This document shows positions 34,202 to 39,815 of a DNA stretch of 39,815 nucleotides, one piece after another. Origin of the DNA: Fibrobacteria bacterium (GTDB taxonomy: Bacteria; Fibrobacterota; Fibrobacteria; UBA11236). The notes under the pieces are model-generated. The model was not told the DNA's origin, made no database searches, and saw only the letters and a list, made by a program, of their open reading frames with translations. A program made the translations under genes and the position numbers. Where the stretch lies: the NCBI GenBank assembly GCA_017881725.1, contig JADGQO010000020.1:1-39815 (forward strand), given 5' to 3'. Numbering within the stretch: position 1 is the stretch's first letter; each line of letters begins with the position of its first letter.

Positions 34202-34810
34202 TTAATAATCCTCGGAAAGCGGCATCGATGTGGATTGTACTCCAGTCAATTCGGCGCCTACGGTATCCAATTCTTCGGTCAGCTCGGTGCGCAACTCGGT
34301 CAATTTCGCTTGGAATTTCGCAAGGCGTTTGGTGATCGCCACGCGGGATACGCCGCAAATCTCACTGATCTCCTCATGCGTTAAGCCCACCTCGAAGCGC
34401 AGGAAAACCACTTGCCGGTTGGCCGCGTCCATCTCGTCCAGCAATCGGCGCAACAGGCGTTTCGCGGGATTGTCCACCGGCGTCTCTTGCGGCTCGCGGA
34501 AGCATAATTCGTCGCCGTATCCCGTCAGCATTTCCGCCTGGCGTTTTTTCCAGCGGAGATAATCCAGGCAGTGATTGACCGACACGCGATAGAGCCAGGT
34601 GGAGGGTTGGGCTTGGCCTTCGAATCCCGTGAAGGAGCCGTGGACCTTCAGGAAGATCTCCTGGGCCAGGTCGGCCGATTCATCCCGGTTTTTAGTATAT
34701 CGATTACAAATCCGGTGGACGAGGGGGAAGTATAACTCGTACAGTTTATGGAAGGTTTCCGGTGCGATGGTTTTGGATTCAGTCGGCTGGATAATCGTCG
34801 TGTTCATCAT
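34202..34810 (-). CDS. ECF-type RNA polymerase sigma factor
   Basis: The 202-residue protein has the two regions of an ECF sigma factor. Region 2 reads FHKLYELYFPLVHRICNRYTKNRDESADLAQEIFLKVHGSFTGFEGQAQPSTWLYRVSVNHCLDYLRWKKR in pieces characteristic of -10 recognition (DLAQEIFLKV, WLYRVSVNHCLDYLR); region 4 reads LPxx-like RQVVFLRFEVGLTHEEISEICGVSRVAITKRL. A C-terminal extension of about 25 residues (TEELDTVGAELTGVQ) follows. No anti-sigma factor gene is adjacent on either side. The gene is divergent from a lipoprotein gene with fewer than 90 bases between them, so it may control that operon, but no repeated promoter motif could be shown. Confidence 0.88.
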   Translation of the reverse strand: MMNTTIIQPTESKTIAPETFHKLYELYFPLVHRICNRYTKNRDESADLAQEIFLKVHGSFTGFEGQAQPSTWLYRVSVNHCLDYLRWKKRQAEMLTGYGDELCFREPQETPVDNPAKRLLRRLLDEMDAANRQVVFLRFEVGLTHEEISEICGVSRVAITKRLAKFQAKLTELRTELTEELDTVGAELTGVQSTSMPLSEDY

Positions 34811-34894
34811 ATCAGGGAGTTAAAGCAACGGATGTGCCACTCTCCGCAAACCCTTTTAATACCTCATTCGCAAGGAATTTTACCGCATCGAAAG

Positions 34895-35884
34895 GTGGTT
34901 GCGCAGGTTTTTGCGCACCTCGTGCAAGGTGTGCGCACGTGGATTGGGGCCTGCGCAGTGGTCATGCTAATCGGCTGCGGGCACTCGGCTTTGCAGTCCG
35001 TACGCGGGGGCGGGAGCGTGGATGCCCTGGTGCCTACGGGACGCAATCTTTTCCTATTCGATTTCGCCCAAAAGCGATACCAGAAACGAGTCCGGTTCGG
35101 AGCCGATGGAAAGGCATTATGCGGATTCGGAGACGCTCTGCGCGGTCAATGGTGGGCGCCGGAAAACTGGTTGGCCTTGCCCGCTCCAGCGCAGCCTTTC
35201 CAACCCATCGAAGCCCTATGGGGTCCCAACGGGAATTTTTATTTGCTCGATGGGGCCGGCAAGCGTTTGTGCCAATACGATGCCGATGGGCAGTTTATTT
35301 CCAGCCTGCCGCTTCCCAAGGAGATCCGTGATCGGAATTTGGAACGATGCGGCGTCTTCCGGACCCGCGACGGATTATTTTCCTTTCTGGACTATTCGGA
35401 AGGACTGGCCTGGCAATTCGAGGAAATGAAACACGAAGGCGGATCGGGCGATTGGCGTTTGCGCAATGCCGTGCGTTTGCCATTGGGGCTACGCTCCTGT
35501 TTATGGGAACCCTATTTTTCAGGACCTTGTTGTCGCATGGATAATCAAGGTGGCGGCGGAATTTGTTTCGACGGGTATTTCAACCGGGTCGGCCCGTGGA
35601 AGGATGCGCCCGAGACGGGATTGCGAGAGACTGGTGGCGACAGGTCGGATGAATATTTCGCCTCGCAAGGCGGGGCTCCAGGCGGCCTCCGGATCCTGAC
35701 GACAACCAAGGACGCGAATTGGAAGGTGGAGTTGGGAAGCGGCCCCGAATGCCGGGATCCGATTCGCTTTTGCTTTACGCCGGAACGATCGGAACTGGTT
35801 CCCTGCGACAGTACGGATTCCGTAATCTCGGCGGACTCATCTGCGCGGCGCATGAACGGCCAGGCTCCCACCTCCGGCCGATGA
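34895..35884 (+). CDS. Lipoprotein with NHL-like repeats
   Basis: The protein has a lipoprotein signal with the lipobox LIGC (WIGACAVVMLIGC). The mature part has short repeated beta-propeller-like elements such as LVPTGRNLFLFDFAQKRYQKRVRFGADGKALC and EALWGPNGNFYLLDGAGKRLCQYDADGQFI, the G.lYv.D....r...f...G pattern of NHL repeats, and many Cys residues. The start is unclear: ATG 34832 would give a signal of about 48 residues and leave 21 bases to the divergent sigma factor gene; GTG 34895 gives a normal 27-residue signal and is preferred. It lies 43 bases before the large surface protein and is probably in its operon. Confidence 0.62.
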   Translation: MVAQVFAHLVQGVRTWIGACAVVMLIGCGHSALQSVRGGGSVDALVPTGRNLFLFDFAQKRYQKRVRFGADGKALCGFGDALRGQWWAPENWLALPAPAQPFQPIEALWGPNGNFYLLDGAGKRLCQYDADGQFISSLPLPKEIRDRNLERCGVFRTRDGLFSFLDYSEGLAWQFEEMKHEGGSGDWRLRNAVRLPLGLRSCLWEPYFSGPCCRMDNQGGGGICFDGYFNRVGPWKDAPETGLRETGGDRSDEYFASQGGAPGGLRILTTTKDANWKVELGSGPECRDPIRFCFTPERSELVPCDSTDSVISADSSARRMNGQAPTSGR

Positions 35885-35927
35885 AAGGCCTCCGTTGCAT
35901 GGCCCGTCATCATTGGTCTGAAACGCC

Positions 35928-38900
35928 ATGATTCGCACGCTGTCAATGTCCATGGCGTTGATCGCCTTTTACGTTGGTTGCATCGGTTGCATCCGGGCCG
36001 CCCCGTCACCCTTTGAGCCCGGTTGGATGCGCACGCGGGAATGTTCGACAATCCTCGGCGACACTTTACGGAGCAAGGCCGGCTTGGGTTCCGCATCGCG
36101 CCTGCGCGTCTTCCGCAACGGTTCGGCCCTTTTGCGCAATCAGGACTTCATGATCCCGCCGGGCGATTCCTTGATTGTCTTGGCCTCGACTCCGGGTACC
36201 GGGGATACGGTTTGCCTGGAAAAGGCTTATACTCCCTTGTTGACGCAACCGGTTTTCTCCTTGTACCGGCGCGAGGACGTTCCCGTCTATCGGGAGCAGT
36301 CGTTGGACAGCGCGTTCCTGGGACGACTGGATTTCACGGAGGGACGGGAGGACAGCTCGGCATCGCGGTATCGTTTGAACTACTCGGGAAGCAAGTCCAT
36401 GGCTGTATCGGTGGGCAGCGGAGGCGGATTGGGACTGGACGCTTCCTTGTTTCTCAATTTGAACGGCCAGGTCGCCGAAGATGTCTTCCTCGAAGGCCAA
36501 TTGTCTGATCAAAGCGTTCCCATCCAGCCTGAAGGCAATACCGCGACCCTGAAGGAAGTCGACACCAAATACGTCAAGGTGTTCGGCAAGCATTACGGTT
36601 ATGTGCTGGGCGACTATATGCTGGATTACGGCGTGGAAGGTGAAGATCGTTTCACCGCCAAGGTCGAGGGCGTGAAGGGAGCTTACTCGCGCGGGCCCTA
36701 CGGAATCAGGGGTTCCTGGTCGGTCAGTGACGGGCAATACCAAAGCGACACCTTGCGCGGGGTCGACGGAAAGCAGCGCGGCTATTACCTGCGCGGCCGG
36801 GACGGAAGGCAATTCATCACGGTCTTGTCCGGCACCGAGCGCGTGTGGCGTAACGGTGCGCCCCTGCAACGCGGCGTGGACTATACCATCGACTATAGCG
36901 AAGGCCGTCTGGACTTTTTGCAGACGGTTCAGGTTACCGGGGAAAATTTATTTTCCGCGGAGTTCCAGTACACGGACCAAAATTATCAGCGTACGCTCGC
37001 TTCCGGGGAATTGCGGGACACGGCCGGGGCCTTGACCTGGTCGGTCCGCGCCATTTCCGAAACCGAAAATAAGGACAAGCCTTTGAGCCTGCTGCTGGAT
37101 TCGACGTCCCTAAAACGTTTCGCCGCCCTTGGCGATTCGACCTATCACGATTCGCTCGGCCACATCGTCGCGATGCCGAGGCAACAATCCGCCCTGGCCA
37201 CGGACTTGGGGCTCAAGCTCGCCGGGTGGGACGCCCAGGCCGCGCTGCTTTTCTCGCAATTGGATCGCAACCTCTATTCGTCTAAGGATGATGAGGGCAA
37301 CCTGGGGTATTCTACGCGTTACCTAGGCAGAAACACTTTGGGACGTCCGCTCGACAAGGGAGGCTTGGGCCAAAGCGACCTGGTCTTAAATCACGAATCC
37401 AGGTCGGCGCATTACAATTCCTTCAAACAGCTGATTGAACCGCGCGGGTTTTCGGAAACCTGGAATCTGGACGCGCGCGTAGCGGAGCGCGGGTTTCTGT
37501 CCGATCGGGTGACCTTGGAAGAGCGGCCGTTTTCGCGCTTGTTGTTTTCCGGGGAATTGGGGCGGGCGGAAGCCGATGTCGCCGCGGATAGCCTGAGTCC
37601 CAAGGCCGCCGATGGAAGCCTTTCGAGGCGCGCGGGAGTATCCACGCGTTTGGGCGGCGACAAAACCTTTGTCGAGGCGTCCTCGGAGGCCAAGCTGGCG
37701 CGATCTCCGGACCGGCGCGACAATTTCCGGCAAGCGGGCAAACTGCATTGGGAAAGCGCGGGATTCATGCCGACTTTCACCTATGTCCGTAACGAGTGGT
37801 TGAGCGACCTGAATCAAGGCGTGGCGCATTCCGTGAAACAAGAACCGGGTTTGGAAGTGGCGACCTTGCCTTTTTTCGGCAAGGTAAGTTTCACCACGGG
37901 CTTGAACGTATTGGCGCAATCCGCGAACTATAACGGGGCGACTGCTGGGCTTGTGGATTCCGTCCGGGATATCGGCGTGAGCGAAAAGATCGAAGCATTT
38001 TCCTTGGGACCGTACAACACGGACGTGTTCTATGCGTACCACAATCATCGGGAATGGGTATTGGATCCCCTCGGGCGCTACTCCGATATCCCCGTGGTGA
38101 ACGACTTCAACCAAGTAGAATGGAACAACCATCTTTCCGACCGGAAGCGCGGTTATAGTTTGATGACATCCTACCGCGTCAGTCAGACGGCGGAACTTCC
38201 GTTGGTGGAACGCTTCGACACTTTGCCGGGCCGGGGAAATTATGTCCGGGACACTCTTTTGAATACTTACCATCAGGTTGAAACCGGCGGCGATTATGTC
38301 CTGGTCGGCCTTTTCCGCGACACGACGGTGGGCACGCGGCCCTATCAAGACTTGGCGTTTACCGCCACTTTGGATTTACTGCCCGCGAAATTTCCCTTTC
38401 CGGTTACGGGCTTCCTGGCGGATATCGATTTTACCCTCGACCTTGCGATGGATTCCCAAGATACGACCGGTCGTCTGGGAGTGCTCCCCCTTTGGCTCGA
38501 CGGTGATATCGACAAGGCGCGCAGCGGGCGCAGCCGATACTCGCCGGCGGTGCACTGGAAATCGCCAGCCGGAAACAAGAGCCTGGACATTAACGGCGAC
38601 AGGTCATACACACTGGCGACGGGAATTTACGCCTCGCGGGAAAAACTTTGGAGTCAACGAGGAAATTATCGCCAAGAGTTGGCCGAGGATTGGGACGGCG
38701 GGTTGGAGCAGTCCTTCGAGTATCGCATCCGTTCGGCATTTGCCGGTGGCGGGGGGGGCGCGACCGGAAGCGGCACAGGAACAGGGTCCGGCGGCACCGG
38801 GATCGGCGGCGGGTCCGGGGAATCGGAAAACACGAACTATGCCTATGGCGCCAGGGTTACGCGCAAGTTACCCCATGCATTCTCACTTGAGACCCGGGGC

Positions 38901-39224
38901 CAATACCTCGATGTGGTCGGGAATTCAACCCTGGGTCCAAGCCGCTTGCAAGGCGTGAAACCGGCCCTGAAATTGGAAAAAACGTCGCTCTACAACGGCC
39001 GGGCGTCCCTGGAATACGGAGTCATCTATTTTTGGGGGACCGGCGACGGGGGATATTATACGACGGGCGAATTCGGAAAAGGCCTGACCCATCGCGCGGA
39101 AGCCAATGCAAATTTCCAATTGGGCCATAACATGTTCATCAACGCGGATTATATCGTCCGACTTGAGCCGGGCGGGGATAAGGTAACGCAGAAGTTAACG
39201 GCGGAAGCGAGGGCGGTGTTCTGA
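35928..39224 (+). CDS. Large outer-membrane-type surface protein with G8 tract
   Basis: The 1098-residue product has a signal peptide (with VGC and IGC as possible lipoboxes) and then beta-rich sequence with frequent aromatic residues. Recognisable blocks are GQVAEDVFLEGQLSDQSVPIQPEGNTATLKEVDTKYVKVFGKHYGYVLGDYML in its short conserved pieces (LSDQSVPIQPEGNT, VFGKHYGYVLGDY) and WRNGAPLQRGVDYTIDYSEGRLDF, patterns that I know from large outer membrane proteins of Bacteroidota, Chlorobi and related phyla. The latter half looks like antiparallel barrel strands. A Gly/Ser/Thr-rich linker (about 938-965) precedes the last 130 residues. The stop overlaps the start of the POTRA gene by one base. Precise function unknown. 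Confidence 0.68.
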   Translation: MIRTLSMSMALIAFYVGCIGCIRAAPSPFEPGWMRTRECSTILGDTLRSKAGLGSASRLRVFRNGSALLRNQDFMIPPGDSLIVLASTPGTGDTVCLEKAYTPLLTQPVFSLYRREDVPVYREQSLDSAFLGRLDFTEGREDSSASRYRLNYSGSKSMAVSVGSGGGLGLDASLFLNLNGQVAEDVFLEGQLSDQSVPIQPEGNTATLKEVDTKYVKVFGKHYGYVLGDYMLDYGVEGEDRFTAKVEGVKGAYSRGPYGIRGSWSVSDGQYQSDTLRGVDGKQRGYYLRGRDGRQFITVLSGTERVWRNGAPLQRGVDYTIDYSEGRLDFLQTVQVTGENLFSAEFQYTDQNYQRTLASGELRDTAGALTWSVRAISETENKDKPLSLLLDSTSLKRFAALGDSTYHDSLGHIVAMPRQQSALATDLGLKLAGWDAQAALLFSQLDRNLYSSKDDEGNLGYSTRYLGRNTLGRPLDKGGLGQSDLVLNHESRSAHYNSFKQLIEPRGFSETWNLDARVAERGFLSDRVTLEERPFSRLLFSGELGRAEADVAADSLSPKAADGSLSRRAGVSTRLGGDKTFVEASSEAKLARSPDRRDNFRQAGKLHWESAGFMPTFTYVRNEWLSDLNQGVAHSVKQEPGLEVATLPFFGKVSFTTGLNVLAQSANYNGATAGLVDSVRDIGVSEKIEAFSLGPYNTDVFYAYHNHREWVLDPLGRYSDIPVVNDFNQVEWNNHLSDRKRGYSLMTSYRVSQTAELPLVERFDTLPGRGNYVRDTLLNTYHQVETGGDYVLVGLFRDTTVGTRPYQDLAFTATLDLLPAKFPFPVTGFLADIDFTLDLAMDSQDTTGRLGVLPLWLDGDIDKARSGRSRYSPAVHWKSPAGNKSLDINGDRSYTLATGIYASREKLWSQRGNYRQELAEDWDGGLEQSFEYRIRSAFAGGGGGATGSGTGTGSGGTGIGGGSGESENTNYAYGARVTRKLPHAFSLETRGQYLDVVGNSTLGPSRLQGVKPALKLEKTSLYNGRASLEYGVIYFWGTGDGGYYTTGEFGKGLTHRAEANANFQLGHNMFINADYIVRLEPGGDKVTQKLTAEARAVF
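38751..38758. repeat. G8 homopolymer tract in the surface protein gene
   Basis: Eight consecutive G residues at about codon 942, at the start of the Gly-rich linker. A one-base slip here would shift the frame before the last 155 residues. Such tracts act as phase-variation switches in surface genes of other bacteria; here that is a possibility, not a finding. Confidence 0.75.
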
Positions 39225-39815
39225 TGGCTCGCAGATTCGCGTCGTTTCTCCCAAGTTTACTTGCCTGCGCGCTCCAGATCGCCTGGGCGGCGCAGGTTGG
39301 AGCCGATTCCTCGCATTCCAAAATGGAAGCGGCGGGTAAGGTCGATTCCGATTCCGCCGCTTCGATATCCGCGCTGACGGGTGCCATGGCGGAAGGATAT
39401 TTGCGTGTCCGTTTAATGGAGACCGGAGGGCTGGATCGGGGCCCGATGTATAAATTGGGCCGCGTCATCGTGCTTGCCCAGCCAGGGTTTCCCGCGGACG
39501 CGATTGGTCTCGCTGTCCATTCGGGAGAGCCCGCTTCGGCGCGCAATGTGCAAGCAATCGTGGATCAGACCAAGGCCTGGTTGCTGAATCATGGATTTCC
39601 CTTCGCCCGGATCAGCGTGGATTTCGCGGCGACGGAAAACGAAACGCGCGTGGATATGGTATTGTCCATCGAGCCGGGGGATGGTTACAAGTATGGCGGC
39701 TTCAAGGCGACGGGAAGCCGCATGCTTCCCGAGGTGCTGGAAAAATTATCCTTGCTCCAGTACGGCGAGACATATAGCGTTACGCGCGTGCGAGCATCCC
39801 TGGATAAATTGGGAC
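39224..39815 (+). CDS. POTRA-domain protein (BamA/TamA-like), 3' end outside the window
   Basis: This gene is open to the right edge. It has a signal peptide (RRFASFLPSLLACALQIAWA) and then two units with the POTRA pattern: YKLGRVIVL...GEPASARNVQAIVDQTKAWLLNHGFPFARISVDF and VDMVLSIEPGDGYKYGGFKATG...VLEKLSLLQYGETYSVTRVRASLDKLG. These correspond to the strand-helix-helix-strand-strand units that guide nascent outer membrane proteins in BamA, TamA and two-partner-secretion transporters. The start ATG shares a base with the stop of the large surface protein (TGATG), so the two are coupled. The barrel, if present, is outside the window. It is likely a dedicated assembly or translocation partner for the preceding protein. 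Confidence 0.72.
   Translation, partial: MARRFASFLPSLLACALQIAWAAQVGADSSHSKMEAAGKVDSDSAASISALTGAMAEGYLRVRLMETGGLDRGPMYKLGRVIVLAQPGFPADAIGLAVHSGEPASARNVQAIVDQTKAWLLNHGFPFARISVDFAATENETRVDMVLSIEPGDGYKYGGFKATGSRMLPEVLEKLSLLQYGETYSVTRVRASLDKLG

Noticed and set aside
1..39815. tRNA, rRNA, insertion sequences or prophage genes
   Set aside because: No conserved tRNA T-arm, rRNA segment, transposase or phage structural motif was seen on either strand when reading the gaps and the translated frames.

Overview
The window looks like chromosomal DNA of a free-living Gram-negative bacterium. It has lipoproteins with clear lipoboxes, a large outer-membrane-type surface protein, a POTRA-domain protein, ComEC, CreCD and an NtrC-type two-component pair. 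I see no rRNA, tRNA, CRISPR array, phage or insertion sequence. The phylum is uncertain. The FCB group, possibly Fibrobacterota, is my best guess, from the lysine-tailed HU protein, the 'PIQPEGNT'-type surface protein, and a LexA-type box before dnaE2 that fits the Fibrobacter LexA motif with one mismatch as well as the gammaproteobacterial one. This is inference only.

Region 1 (1-4722, + strand). The 3' part of creC is followed by creD. Between them lies a striking array of five TTCAC-type half-sites spaced exactly 11 bp apart, which is the CreB 'cre-tag' pattern in tandem. A ferritin-like diiron protein and a YdjM/DUF457 membrane hydrolase are translationally coupled behind creD. A small membrane protein follows. 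Region 2 (4747-5648, - strand) is an overlapping winged-helix / nucleotidyltransferase pair that resembles a toxin-antitoxin or abortive-infection module. Region 3 (5838-11944, + strand) is an SOS mutagenesis cassette: a LexA-like box touching the ATG of dnaE2, then imuB. Behind it are a DUF1697 gene that lacks the middle of its domain and an exported protein of unknown function.

Region 4 (11978-20318) holds a tautomerase-family protein without the catalytic Pro1, an AI-2E family transporter, a TrpD-like protein without its PRPP motif coupled to argA (TTG start), small unknown genes, comEC and an HU gene with a clear intrinsic terminator. Region 5 (20456-27437) has a lipoprotein, a DUF4416 protein overlapping a metzincin lipoprotein, a three-gene - strand operon (SH3/DUF4388 membrane protein, ruvX, unknown), typA with a good promoter and terminator, and a small helical protein. 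Region 6 (27716-34050, + strand) is smc followed by a histidine kinase and a sigma-54-dependent response regulator. Region 7 (34202-39815) has an ECF sigma factor divergent from an NHL-like lipoprotein, a 1098-residue surface protein with a G8 tract, and a POTRA protein that runs off the window.

The most unusual items are the five-site cre-tag array, the SOS box on the dnaE2 start codon with several candidate leaderless genes, the lipoprotein / giant surface protein / POTRA operon beside an ECF sigma factor, and a long GC-rich inverted repeat between two convergent genes.
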